Of a stretch of DNA of 64,000 bases, positions 27,701 through 35,058 are shown piece by piece. Made by a program: the position numbers and the translations under genes. Every line of letters begins with the position of its first letter. Within the stretch, counting starts at the first letter, position 1. The notes beneath the pieces were generated by a model. That model saw only the letters and a program-made list of their open reading frames with translations. It did no database searches and was not told the DNA's origin. Origin of the DNA: S015-6 sp964384945 (GTDB lineage Bacteria > Desulfobacterota > DSWW01); contig CAYLMK010000011.1 of the NCBI GenBank assembly GCA_964384945.1, positions 1-64,000 on the forward strand, given 5' to 3'.

Positions 27701-28730
27701 CGCCCGGTACGGGCTCAACATCGCGGACGTGCAGGACGTGGTTACCGTGGCCCTCGGCGGACGCACCCTCACCACCACGGTGGAGGGCCGGGAGCGCTTC
27801 CCTGCGCGTGTCCGCTATCCGCGCGAGTTGCGCGACGATCCCGACGCCATCCGTCGCGTGCTCGTGGCTGCGGCCGACGGCGCGCAGATCCCCCTCGGGC
27901 AGGTGGCGGATATCCGCTTCACCCGCGGCCCGGAAATGATCCGCAGCGAGGACACGTTTCTGACGGCCTACATCACCTTCAGCCCCCTGCCCGGCCTGGC
28001 CGAGGTCGAGGTGGTCGAGCAGGTCCGCGACTTTCTCCGCGCAAAGGTAGAGGCGGGCGAACTCGTGGTGCCGACTGGCGTGAGCTGGCGCTTCTCGGGC
28101 AACTACGAGCACCAACTGCGTGCGGCGAGGACCCTGGCCGTCGTCCTTCCGGCATCGCTTCTGATGATCTTCCTGATCCTCTACTTCCAGTTCCGGTCGG
28201 TCGCCACGACGCTCATCGTATTCAGCGGAATTGCCGTGGCATGGTCGGGCGGATTCACCATGATTTACTTTTACGGGCAGGAGTGGTTTGCCGACTTCGA
28301 TGTCTTCGGCGTCAACATGCGCCAGCTCTTTCAGCTCCACGCCGTCAACTTGAGCGTCGCCGTATGGGTGGGCTTTCTGGCCCTGTTCGGCATCGCTACC
28401 GACGACGGCGTGGTGATCGCCACCTATCTCAGGCAGAGCTTCGACAAGCGCCGCACCGAAACCGTGGGAGAGCTCCGCGAGGCCACGGTCGCCGCCTGTC
28501 GGCGCCGGGTCCGGCCCTGTCTGATGACCACGGCCACCACCATCCTGGCCCTGCTGCCCGTGCTGACCGCGACCGGCCGCGGCGCCGACATCATGATCCC
28601 CATGGCCATCCCCAGTGTGGGCGGCATGAGCCTGGAGCTCCTCACCATGTTCACGGTTCCGGTGCTCTTCTGTCTGGCGGAGGAAATCAAGCTGAAATGG
28701 CGCATCGGAGAGTACCGCGATATTCCCTAG
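24711..28730 (+). CDS. Oversized heavy-metal RND efflux transporter (CusA-like)
   Basis: Inner-membrane proton-driven pump, 1339 residues, about 290 more than E. coli CusA. The N-terminus has VDAIPNLGENQQIVFTEW and SRSPQDVEDQ-like pore-domain entry, and the first relay aspartate sits in IGTIVDMGII (D486). Extra material occurs as a periplasmic insert (about 347-400), a block of additional hydrophobic helices (about 590-745) and a charged insert (about 847-920). Two positions of the CusA proton relay differ: the E939 counterpart is D1231 (IATDDGVV) and the K984 counterpart is C1270 (RVRPCLMT), by my alignment from memory. The start at 24711 follows CGAGGGAC. Metal identity is inferred from the adaptor. 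Confidence 0.9.
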   Translation: MSDRPSSLDRMIRFFLQQKLVVILLVLLIVFAGAAVAPFDWRIDWLPRSPVPVDAIPNLGENQQIVFTEWAGRSPQDVEDQVTYPLTVSLLGVPDVREVRSLSSFGFSMVFLIFDEGTEFYWSRARILEKLNSLPPGLLPEGVQPTLGPDATALGQIFWYTLEGRDPQGSPAGGWDLHELRSVQDWYVRYGLLSAEGVSEVASIGGFVQEYQIDADPDAMRAYGVSLDQVFTAVARSNLDVGARVTELNRIEYILRGVGFVKGLEDLEEAVVAVGTDRIPVRVRDVAVVTLGPAERRGVLTHNGAEAVGGVVVVREGFNPLAAIHHVKERIAELSPGLPAKAVIDWRRTTPEEVERFAQRNGFAAFSADAAASLDQEEWLRWLRASPRHKWPPWVSLSQLRIVPFYDRTGLIHETLGTLNDALLQQILVTLIVVILMVLHLRSALVIGAMLPLAVLICFLFMKLFGVDSNVVSLAGIAIAIGTIVDMGIIVTENVLRHLREAPGDEPRIEVVYRAAREVGSAVLTAISTTVISFLAVFTMTGAEGKMFRPLAFTKTFVLVGSVIAALTVVPAAAHVLVAGRVERQRLGPLLLFGLGLAAVGSTALGLARHGTVLWAAGLVLLAVVIVRLVRVRLPDLPLAALQRVDEAVRGVLRIAPWVASALAVLAVGWILTTVWEPLGPERGPVRNAVFVVALVGGLLAVFFAFQYSYVPILRFCLGHKALFLAFPTVLVMLGATVWLGFDRTFGFLPALARHAGIRPHAVRTSAPWVWAAHEFPGLGREFMPPLDEGSFLWMPTTMPHASIAEAIDVLRYQDMAIASVPEVENVTGKIGRAESALDPAPISMIETVIDYKPEYVTDEAGRRIRFRFDRRRGEFVRDDRGRLIPDRSGRPFRQWRDHIRSPQDIWDEIVRAARIPGATSAPKLQPIETRQVMLQTGMRASMGIKLRAPDLVTLDRMAVEIERLVRMVPAVSTATVNAERVVGKPYFEIAIDRAAIARYGLNIADVQDVVTVALGGRTLTTTVEGRERFPARVRYPRELRDDPDAIRRVLVAAADGAQIPLGQVADIRFTRGPEMIRSEDTFLTAYITFSPLPGLAEVEVVEQVRDFLRAKVEAGELVVPTGVSWRFSGNYEHQLRAARTLAVVLPASLLMIFLILYFQFRSVATTLIVFSGIAVAWSGGFTMIYFYGQEWFADFDVFGVNMRQLFQLHAVNLSVAVWVGFLALFGIATDDGVVIATYLRQSFDKRRTETVGELREATVAACRRRVRPCLMTTATTILALLPVLTATGRGADIMIPMAIPSVGGMSLELLTMFTVPVLFCLAEEIKLKWRIGEYRDIP

Positions 28731-28738
28731 GCGACGGA

Positions 28739-28763
28739 GGCCGGAAGCGGCGGCTTTCCGGCC
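28739..28763 (+). terminator. Hairpin after the efflux operon
   Basis: GGCCGGAA (28739-28746) pairs perfectly with TTCCGGCC (28756-28763) nine bases downstream of the CusA stop. No U tract follows, so it may be a weak terminator or an RNA-stabilising structure. Confidence 0.4.
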
Positions 28764-28787
28764 CCTTCCCTCGGTTCGATGATCCTG

Positions 28788-28817
28788 TTGACAGAGTTTC
28801 GTCCCCCGTGGTATCCG
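28788..28817 (+). promoter_or_regulatory. Candidate promoter of zupT-like gene
   Basis: A perfect TTGACA (28788-28793) and a weak TATCCG (28812-28817) separated by 18 bp, about 70 bp before the ATG at 28890. Confidence 0.35.
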
Positions 28818-28889
28818 ACGGCTTCACGCGCCCGTGCCGGGGCATGGCATTGCCTCCTCCTCTCATACCGCTCCGAAGAGGGCAAAGGC

Positions 28890-29702
28890 ATGGAAGACCA
28901 TAACGTATGGTTCGCGTTCGGGCTGACCCTGTTGGCCGGGCTCGCCACCGGCGTGGGCAGCGCCCTTGCCTTCTTCGCCAAGAAGACCAATACCCGTTTC
29001 CTCTCCGTGGCCCTCGGGTTTTCCGCGGGTGTAATGATCTACGTCTCCCTGATCGAGATCTTCGTCAAGGCCAAGGACAGCCTCGTCGCGGCGTATGGAG
29101 ACACACAGGGTTACTGGTTCACCACGCTCGCCTTCTTCGGGGGCATCCTGTTCATCGGCATCATCGATCAACTGGTGCCCTCCTACGAGAACCCCCACGA
29201 GCCGCGTAAGATCGAGGAGATGCGCAAGGACCCGGATGCGACCAGGAGGTCGGCCCTGATGCGCATGGGCCTCTTTTCCGCCCTGGCCATTGCGATACAC
29301 AATTTTCCGGAGGGGCTCGCGACGTTTACCGGCGCGCTGAAGGACCCTGCCCTGGGCGTGAGCATCGCCGTGGCCATCGCCATCCACAACGTGCCGGAGG
29401 GCATCGCCGTCTCCGTACCCCTCTACTATGCCACGGGCAGCAAACGGCGCGCCTTCGGGCTGTCCTTCCTTTCCGGCCTGGCGGAGCCCTTCGGCGCCCT
29501 GATCGGCTACTTCCTTCTGCTCCGGTACATGGGCGACTTCGTCTTCGGCCTCCTCTTCGCAGGCGTTGCGGGAATCATGGTCTTCATCTCCCTGGACGAA
29601 CTGCTTCCCACGGCGGAAAAATACGGCGAGCATCACCTTGCCATCCTGGGTCTGATTGCGGGCATGGCCGTCATGGCCCTGAGCTTGTTGCTGTTCGCAT
29701 AG
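28890..29702 (+). CDS. zupT: ZIP-family zinc transporter, ZupT type
   Basis: Inner-membrane importer of zinc and other divalent metals, 270 residues with eight predicted helices. The two metal-binding helices carry HNFPEGLATF and HNVPEGIAVS, the diagnostic motifs of the ZupT/GufA branch, and a short charged loop (residues about 105-125) separates helices 3 and 4. The ATG at 28890 follows a GAGGGCAAAGG ribosome region and trims a non-conserved extension. It lies directly downstream of the metal-efflux operon behind its own candidate promoter, which groups metal export and import in one locus. Confidence 0.9.
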   Translation: MEDHNVWFAFGLTLLAGLATGVGSALAFFAKKTNTRFLSVALGFSAGVMIYVSLIEIFVKAKDSLVAAYGDTQGYWFTTLAFFGGILFIGIIDQLVPSYENPHEPRKIEEMRKDPDATRRSALMRMGLFSALAIAIHNFPEGLATFTGALKDPALGVSIAVAIAIHNVPEGIAVSVPLYYATGSKRRAFGLSFLSGLAEPFGALIGYFLLLRYMGDFVFGLLFAGVAGIMVFISLDELLPTAEKYGEHHLAILGLIAGMAVMALSLLLFA

Positions 29703-29773
29703 CACGGCGCCCCCGGAATTCTCTCTTCTCCGGCGTCACCGGGAATCGGGATGGACAGAGCGGGTCCTGGAGA

Positions 29774-30052
29774 GTGAAGCGGATCGGTCTCAAATACTGC
29801 GGGGGATGCAACCCTTCCTACGAGCGCGTGAAGTACGTGGAGGCGCTCCGGGGGGCTGCGGGCGGCCGGATCGAATGGGTCACAGCCGAGGAGGGCGGGT
29901 TTTCGTCTCTTTTGATCGTCTGCGGGTGTGACAAACAATGCGTGGAAATGGCACAATACAGAAAAGCAGGATGCCATGTCGTCCGCGTCAAGGACGGCCA
30001 CAGGGCCCCGGGGGAGATTCTTTCCCAGCTCTTGGAGGGAGAACATGATTAG
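29774..30052 (+). CDS. Small CGGC-motif protein coupled to the 4-hydroxybutyryl-CoA dehydratase gene
   Basis: A 92-residue protein with a GTG start. It opens MKRIGLKYCGGCNPSYERVK and has a later CGCDKQC, giving five cysteines in two clusters that could bind metal or an iron-sulfur centre. The C-terminal part (VVRVKDGHRAPGEILSQLLEGE) looks like a small alpha/beta fold. Its last 8 nt overlap the start of the AbfD-like gene, so the two are translationally coupled. Small CGGCN proteins are found in anaerobes but I know of no assigned function. The GTG has poor spacing to GGAG, so the start is moderately sure. Confidence 0.7.
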   Translation: MKRIGLKYCGGCNPSYERVKYVEALRGAAGGRIEWVTAEEGGFSSLLIVCGCDKQCVEMAQYRKAGCHVVRVKDGHRAPGEILSQLLEGEHD

Positions 30053-31484
30053 AACCAAAGCAGACTATCTGAAGAGCCTGAGGGACTTGGGACATCGCGT
30101 GTACTTCAAGGGCGAGCCCGTTTCCGACGTGACGGCCCACCCCTCGCTCGCGCCCCACATCAATGCGGCGGCCAAGACTTATGAGATGGCCCTGATGCCG
30201 GAGCACGAAGATCTCCTGACCGCCACCTCCCATCTCACCGGGAAGAAGATCAACCGGTTCACCCACATCCACCAGAACGTGGACGATCTGATCAAGAAGG
30301 TCCAGATGCTCCGGCTCATCGCCCACAAGACGGCAAGCTGCTTCCAGCGATGCGTGGGATTCGACGGCCTGAATGCCACGTACATGACCACCTACGACAT
30401 CGACCGGAAACACGGCACCGACTATCACAAGCGCTTCTGCGAGTATCTCAAGTTCATCCAGGAGGAGAACTTCGTCCTCGTTGGGGGCATGACCGACCCC
30501 AAGGGAGACCGCTCCAAGGCGCCCAGCAAGCAGGCGGATCCCGATCTGTTTACCCGGGTGGTGGAGCGGCGGCCCGACGGCATCGTCCTGTCCGGGGCCA
30601 AGGCCCACCAGACCGGCGCGGTCAACTCCCACGAGATCCTGGTCATGCCCACCATGGCCCTTCGGGAAGGGGACGAGGCCTATGCGGTCACGTGCGCGAT
30701 CCCCCTGAACGCCAAGGGGGTCACTCTGATCTTCGGCCGCCAGACCAACGACGAGAGGAAGGCCGAGAGCCCCATGGACTCCGGCAACCCGTCCTTCGGC
30801 ATGGTGGGAGGCGAGGCCCTGGTCGTGTTCGACGGGGTTTTCGTCCCCCGGGAGCGCGTCTTCATGTGCGGGGAGACCGAGTTCACCGGCTCTCTCGTCG
30901 AGCGGTTCGCCACCCTTCACCGCCAGAATTACGGTGGCTGCAAGGGGGGCGTCTCCGACGTCCTCGTCGGGGCCTGCGCGCTGGCCAGCGAGTATCAGGG
31001 AACGATCAAGGCCTCGCATATCAAGGACAAGCTGGCCGAGATGATGCACTTGGCCGAGACGATCTACGCGGGCTCCATCGCCTGTTCGGCCATGGGATAC
31101 GAGACGCCCTCCGGCGCCTACTACCCGGACCCGGTGCTCGCCAACTGCACGAAGCTCAACGTGTCCCGGAACGTCTACAAGATCGCCCAACTCGCGCACG
31201 ACGTGGCCGGCGGGATCATTGCGACGCTGCCGTCGGAAGGCGATCTCCGGCACCCGGAGATCGGCAAGTACATCGAGAAGTACATGGCCGGCGTGGAGGG
31301 CGTCTCCACCGAGGCGCGGATGAAGATCCTGCGGCTCATCGAAAACATGACCGGAGGAACGGCCCTCGTGGAGTCCATGCACGGCGCCGGGTCGCCGCAG
31401 GCGCAGAAGGTCATGTATCAGCGCCTGGGCCGGCTCGACAGGAAGGTCGCGTGGGCGAAAAAGATTGCGGGAATCAAGGAGTAG
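30045..31484 (+). CDS. abfD: 4-hydroxybutyryl-CoA dehydratase / vinylacetyl-CoA isomerase
   Basis: FAD and [4Fe-4S] enzyme that dehydrates 4-hydroxybutyryl-CoA to crotonyl-CoA, 479 residues. All four cluster ligands of the Clostridium aminobutyricum enzyme fall at the same numbers: C99 and C103 (SCFQRC), H292 and C299 (LHRQNYGGC). Y296 and E257 (VGGEALV) of the active site also match. E443 (LVESMHGAG) is the likely counterpart of the third acid residue. The ATG at 30045 follows TTGGAGGGAG and overlaps the CGGC protein gene. The family also contains 4-hydroxyphenylacetate hydroxylase large subunits, but the intact cluster ligands argue strongly for the dehydratase. Confidence 0.92.
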   Translation: MIRTKADYLKSLRDLGHRVYFKGEPVSDVTAHPSLAPHINAAAKTYEMALMPEHEDLLTATSHLTGKKINRFTHIHQNVDDLIKKVQMLRLIAHKTASCFQRCVGFDGLNATYMTTYDIDRKHGTDYHKRFCEYLKFIQEENFVLVGGMTDPKGDRSKAPSKQADPDLFTRVVERRPDGIVLSGAKAHQTGAVNSHEILVMPTMALREGDEAYAVTCAIPLNAKGVTLIFGRQTNDERKAESPMDSGNPSFGMVGGEALVVFDGVFVPRERVFMCGETEFTGSLVERFATLHRQNYGGCKGGVSDVLVGACALASEYQGTIKASHIKDKLAEMMHLAETIYAGSIACSAMGYETPSGAYYPDPVLANCTKLNVSRNVYKIAQLAHDVAGGIIATLPSEGDLRHPEIGKYIEKYMAGVEGVSTEARMKILRLIENMTGGTALVESMHGAGSPQAQKVMYQRLGRLDRKVAWAKKIAGIKE

Positions 31485-31523
31485 CCGCTTGCCGGCGCCT
31501 GGAGACGCTCCCCCGCCCGACCC

Positions 31524-31547
31524 GCAGCGTTTTTGACAAAACGCTGC
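31524..31547. promoter_or_regulatory. Perfect 10-bp inverted repeat, operator or hairpin
   Basis: Arms GCAGCGTTTT (31524-31533) and AAAACGCTGC (31538-31547) are exact reverse complements around TGAC. The right arm and spacer overlap the -35 box of the promoter at 31533-31562, which suits a repressor site. As RNA it could also end the abfD transcript. Confidence 0.6.
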
Positions 31548-31562
31548 GCAGACGTTTATATT
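31533..31562 (+). promoter_or_regulatory. Strong promoter of the PlsC-type acyltransferase gene
   Basis: TTGACA (31533-31538), 18 bp spacer, TATATT (31557-31562), about 90 bp before the ATG at 31654 and overlapping the inverted repeat at 31524-31547. Confidence 0.65.
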
Positions 31563-31653
31563 GTTTGATTGTTCATTTCGAGGCTTCGGGCTTCTCTACA
31601 GGAAGTTCGAATCGTCATCGCAGGAACCGCAGGACACAAGGAGCCTGAAGAAC

Positions 31654-32613
31654 ATGCCCCTGGAACCTCTTCCCGAACCGCCCGGCAAGCTCGCGCGCTT
31701 GAAGGGCTTCGTTTCGGGATCGATCGCATCCGCCTTTCTCTTCTCCACCCTCATCGCCTTCAACGCGCTGCAGACGGCGTCCCTGCTGATCAAGGTCTTT
31801 TCTCCCAAGGCCTTCCGCCGGGTCAACCAGCGGATGGCGAGAATCTGGTGGGGGTGGTGCGCCTTGGGCGCGGAAAAGGTTTACGGGACCCGGTGGATCA
31901 TGAGCGGCGACGACGTCCCGCCGAGAGAGAACGCCATCGTGGTCCTGAACCACCAGGAGATGGCGGACATCACGGTCGTCTTCTCCTTCGCGCGCGCAAA
32001 GGGGCGCGTCGGGGACCTGAAGTGGTTCGTCAAGGACGTGCTCAAGTATGTTCCGGGCGTCGGCTGGGGCATGCTTTTCCTCGATTGCCCCTTCATCAAG
32101 CGCGACTGGACTGCCGACAAGGATTACATCCACAGGGTTTTCCGCAACATCCTCAAGAACGATGTCCCCCTGTGGCTCATGACCTTCGCCGAGGGCACGC
32201 GCGTCAGGCCCGAGAAGATCGCGCGCAGCCAGGCCTACGCGCGGGAGCACGGCATGAGGCCTCTGAAACACGTGCTCATACCCCGCACCAAAGGGTTCGT
32301 CGCCAGCGTCCAGTCCCTGCGCGGCCATGTCGACGCGGTCTACGATCTGACGATCGGTTACGTGGGGGGGGTGCCGACCCTCTGGCAGTGGATCAAGGGC
32401 TATGTCCGGAAGGTGCACTTGAATGTGCGCCGTTACGCAATCAGCGCCATGCCCGAGGACGGCCAGGCCCTTTCCGACTGGCTCATCCGCCGCTTCGAGG
32501 AGAAGGACAGCCTCCTGGACTACTTTTACAGGAACCGGTGCTTTCCCGCTGCCCCGTCGCTTCCGGCGGACCGCTTCTTCGCATCGGAACGCGTCGGGTC
32601 GGTTTCCGCCTGA
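31654..32613 (+). CDS. PlsC-family 1-acylglycerol-3-phosphate acyltransferase-like protein
   Basis: Predicted membrane acyltransferase of 319 residues. A hydrophobic N-terminal segment (SGSIASAFLFSTLIAF) precedes the acyltransferase box NHQEMADITVVF (an HX4D motif) and the acceptor motif MTFAEGTRVRPEK. Sequence style resembles the LPAAT/LCLAT branch common in eukaryotes and some deltaproteobacteria more than E. coli PlsC. The ATG at 31654 has AAGGAG ten bases upstream. It has its own promoter and palindrome. Probable role is phosphatidic acid or related lysolipid acylation. Confidence 0.83.
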   Translation: MPLEPLPEPPGKLARLKGFVSGSIASAFLFSTLIAFNALQTASLLIKVFSPKAFRRVNQRMARIWWGWCALGAEKVYGTRWIMSGDDVPPRENAIVVLNHQEMADITVVFSFARAKGRVGDLKWFVKDVLKYVPGVGWGMLFLDCPFIKRDWTADKDYIHRVFRNILKNDVPLWLMTFAEGTRVRPEKIARSQAYAREHGMRPLKHVLIPRTKGFVASVQSLRGHVDAVYDLTIGYVGGVPTLWQWIKGYVRKVHLNVRRYAISAMPEDGQALSDWLIRRFEEKDSLLDYFYRNRCFPAAPSLPADRFFASERVGSVSA

Positions 32614-32722
32614 CCTTCCCCCCGGTTTCCACTGCTTCTTCACGACGTCGCCGCCGTCCTCTCGAGGCGAGGCCCGGCCTTTCCGAGGTCTTCCGCACCC
32701 CGCCCCCTGCACCGGAGCGCAG

Positions 32723-33565
32723 TCATCCGGCAGAGGGGTCCAGGATCCCTACGGCACGGACGATACGCAGCCGGTCCTCTTCCAGGCTTCGACGCACGTT
32801 CTCGGCCATGGCCGGAAACCTCGGCCCCATCAGGAGGGCGAGCCCGAGCGAAGGCCGGGCCCCGCCGGCGGCCTTTTCGAGTGCCCCGCGAAGCCGGGAT
32901 GCGGACTCCTCGGTCACGTCCTGCCACGACTCGATTCGAAATCCGGCGGCCTCGAGCAGGCCTCTCGCCTCCTCCGGCGAGATGAGGAAGCTCATCTCGG
33001 GACCGCCGGCCCAGGGAACCGGAAAGTGCTCTTCCGGCAGGGGTCCGGCGAAGACCTCGTGCAAGGCGAGCCGACCCCCATGCCTGAGCACCCGGCGGAC
33101 CTCGCGGAGCAGGGCCTCCTTGTCCCGGATGTTCATGGCGACGTGCTGCATCCACACGACGTCGGCCCACCCATTCTCCAGGGGGAGGTCCAGGGCGCTT
33201 CCGTGCCGGATGCGCACCTTGGAGCCGAGCCCTGTGCGCTCGTTCAGCCGCGCCGCGGCCTCGCAGAAGGCCTCGCTCAGATCGACGCCGACCACGTCGC
33301 AGCCGAAGTGGTGCGCCATGGCCCTCGCAGGCCCTCCGATCCCGCATCCTACATCCACGACCCGCGTACCCTCTGCCAGCCCGGCGAGACGGCCCAACGC
33401 CAGTGTCTGCCTTCGGCCTCCGACATGGAACTCCTCGATCGGGGCCAGGTCCTCCAGGGTGAGGGCCGTGACGTCCTTCCCGGCCCGCTCCAGGGCCTCG
33501 AGGATGGCCTCGGCCAACCCCTGGCGGCCGTAATGGGCGCGCAAGGCTGCTTCCGGCGAGTTCAC
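32723..33565 (-). CDS. SAM-dependent methyltransferase coupled to a nitroreductase
   Basis: Class I methyltransferase of 280 residues. Motif I is VVDVGCGIGGPARAMA, the acidic loop DVVGVDLSEAF, and the segment DVVWMQHVAMNI follows, a layout shared with sarcosine/dimethylglycine and sterol-type small-molecule methyltransferases. I place the start at GTG 33565, where it forms a GTGA overlap with the stop of the upstream nitroreductase gene; GTG 33571 is an alternative. The four-base overlap indicates translational coupling, so substrate processing by the two proteins is probably linked. Substrate unknown. Confidence 0.8.
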   Translation of the reverse strand: MNSPEAALRAHYGRQGLAEAILEALERAGKDVTALTLEDLAPIEEFHVGGRRQTLALGRLAGLAEGTRVVDVGCGIGGPARAMAHHFGCDVVGVDLSEAFCEAAARLNERTGLGSKVRIRHGSALDLPLENGWADVVWMQHVAMNIRDKEALLREVRRVLRHGGRLALHEVFAGPLPEEHFPVPWAGGPEMSFLISPEEARGLLEAAGFRIESWQDVTEESASRLRGALEKAAGGARPSLGLALLMGPRFPAMAENVRRSLEEDRLRIVRAVGILDPSAG

Positions 33566-34431
33566 AACCACCTGACCTTCATGGGTTTCCGATCCACGGC
33601 GCGGAGAAACCTGAGCTTGGGGTAGCCCAGGATGAGAATACTGAACACCTTGTGTCCGGCCGGCAGGCCCAGTTCCTCGATGATCGGCGGATACCGGTTG
33701 GCCACGAACTCGAAGAGGCCGATGTAGCATGTCTCCAGAGAAAGGGTCCTTGCGGCCAGGCTCACCGTGGTCGCGGCGATCACGCAATCGTCCTTCGGGG
33801 TGCTCGTCTCGGTGGGCGCATGAAAGAGCATGACGGCGGGGGCATTGTGGAAGATCACCTCCATGCCGAACTTCCGGGCCGTGACCACCAGCCGGAGCGT
33901 GTCGACCATCGTCAGGGCGGACCTCGTGATCTGAGGCAATTCCCTTCCCGCCGCTTCAGACTCCCGGGCCTCCCTCTCCAGCTCATCGATGCGGTTCTCA
34001 AAGAAATCGACCGTGTAGTCCGACAGTCTCCGGATCTTGTCACGGTCCTGGATGATCGTGATCTGCACCATCTGCCGATTGCTCCCGGTGGGCGCGTAAC
34101 GACAGATATCCACGAGCCTCTCCAGATCCCCTCTGGGGACCTCCCTGTCCTGGAAGATCCGGTGGCTTCTACGGGCCCGCACAAAGAGCTTGAACTCTTC
34201 CGGATCGTATCGGATCCCCTTTCCGAGATCCACGAAATTCTCCATGTCCATCTTGTGGTGGGTGATCGCCCCGGTCGGGCAGAGCGCTACGCAGTGGCCG
34301 CAAAGGTTGCAGGTAGCACCGCTTGCCTTCGCCGTCACGGAACCGTCCTCTTCCCGGAAATTCATCAGACACCGGGTCACGCAGATGCCGCACCGGGTAC
34401 ACAGCTCCTGGTCGATGGAAATCCAGTTCAT
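33562..34431 (-). CDS. Ferredoxin-nitroreductase fusion flavoprotein
   Basis: A 289-residue protein with two parts. Residues 1-60 form a bacterial 2[4Fe-4S] ferredoxin with both cysteine sets intact (C11, C14, C17, C21 and C41, C44, C47, C51). Residues about 85-289 are an FMN nitroreductase domain starting RRSHRIFQDREVP, with APTGSNRQMVQ as the flavin site. Such fusions let ferredoxin electrons reach the flavin directly. It is transcribed ahead of, and overlaps by 4 nt, the methyltransferase gene. Physiological substrate unknown. Confidence 0.9.
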   Translation of the reverse strand: MNWISIDQELCTRCGICVTRCLMNFREEDGSVTAKASGATCNLCGHCVALCPTGAITHHKMDMENFVDLGKGIRYDPEEFKLFVRARRSHRIFQDREVPRGDLERLVDICRYAPTGSNRQMVQITIIQDRDKIRRLSDYTVDFFENRIDELEREARESEAAGRELPQITRSALTMVDTLRLVVTARKFGMEVIFHNAPAVMLFHAPTETSTPKDDCVIAATTVSLAARTLSLETCYIGLFEFVANRYPPIIEELGLPAGHKVFSILILGYPKLRFLRAVDRKPMKVRWL

Positions 34432-34460
34432 TCTCTCACTGCCTCATGCACATCTGCCCT

Positions 34461-34733
34461 CTATTCGTAGAGCGCCCGGCTCTGCGCAGGCGTCCATGCG
34501 ACCCGCCGGACCGCCTCGTCGGGCAAGACCCCCTCCACCGATCCGTCCGGCGCCTGAACCACGCACCCACTCTCCGTCGGAATCCTGTAGCGCCTCTTTG
34601 GCTCTTCCACTTCCGCTACGCAGATTCGTTGGCAGTTGCCGCATGTGAGGTTGCGCTTCTTCCTCGACAAGGGATGAAAAAAGCCACCCTCCAGCTTCGC
34701 GAATTCGATCACGGTCCGGGTGAGGTCATCCAT
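34461..34733 (-). pseudogene. Truncated iron-sulfur protein (C-terminal remnant)
   Basis: A frame of about 90 residues containing one CxxCxxxC motif (NLTCGNCQRIC), followed by a basic segment ending SGCVVQAPDGSVEGVL. This resembles the C-terminal end of longer epoxyqueuosine-reductase-like or reductive-dehalogenase-like iron-sulfur proteins, though I am not certain. No ribosome site precedes the ATG at 34733, and upstream only a TTG extends the frame. It may be the 3' remnant of a lost gene or a small protein; it lies 29 nt upstream of the nitroreductase gene on the same strand. Confidence 0.5.
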
Positions 34734-34774
34734 GTCGGTCTGCTTGCGGGCCGGATGAACGTGCCCGCCCTTGT

Positions 34775-34790
34775 ATTTTGTGTACAAAAT
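34775..34790. promoter_or_regulatory. Operator-like palindrome, copy 1
   Basis: ATTTTGT and ACAAAAT (34775-34781, 34784-34790) flank GT. The GT-N-TAC core fits the operator pattern of the FadR branch of GntR regulators. A close copy lies 91 bp downstream. Confidence 0.5.
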
Positions 34791-34865
34791 AGTCTTCTTG
34801 CGCGCCTGCTCTCACATTCATCCTTACCATCTGAATGTTCCTCTTGCCAACGCGGAAAAGCAAGA

Positions 34866-34881
34866 ATTTCGTATACAAAAC
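34866..34881. promoter_or_regulatory. Operator-like palindrome, copy 2
   Basis: ATTTCGTATACAAAAC matches 13 of 16 positions of the copy at 34775-34790 and keeps the GTATAC core. Together they suggest a regulator, perhaps GntR/FadR type, controlling the divergent region before the CoA-transferase fusion gene. Confidence 0.5.
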
Positions 34882-34976
34882 GCTATCGTGTTCCAGGCGA
34901 CCTGTCAACAAGCGAACCCTACGCGCGTCCGCCCCGGGATTCTCTCGGGTTTCATCGTTCTTTCTTTTCGTTTCTC

Positions 34977-34993
34977 CACGGCCCCCGGCCGTG
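34977..34993 (+). promoter_or_regulatory. Short perfect hairpin next to a TAGAAT -10 box
   Basis: CACGGCC (34977-34983) and GGCCGTG (34987-34993) flank CCC. A TAGAAT hexamer follows at 34995-35000, 59 bp before the CoA-transferase start. It may be an operator between -35 and -10 or a coincidental GC hairpin. Confidence 0.35.
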
Positions 34994-35058
34994 TTAGAAT
35001 CCGGCTTTCAAAGAAGCCCGGGATGCCGCAGCATCCGCGAACAAGGGGGGGGTGGGGC

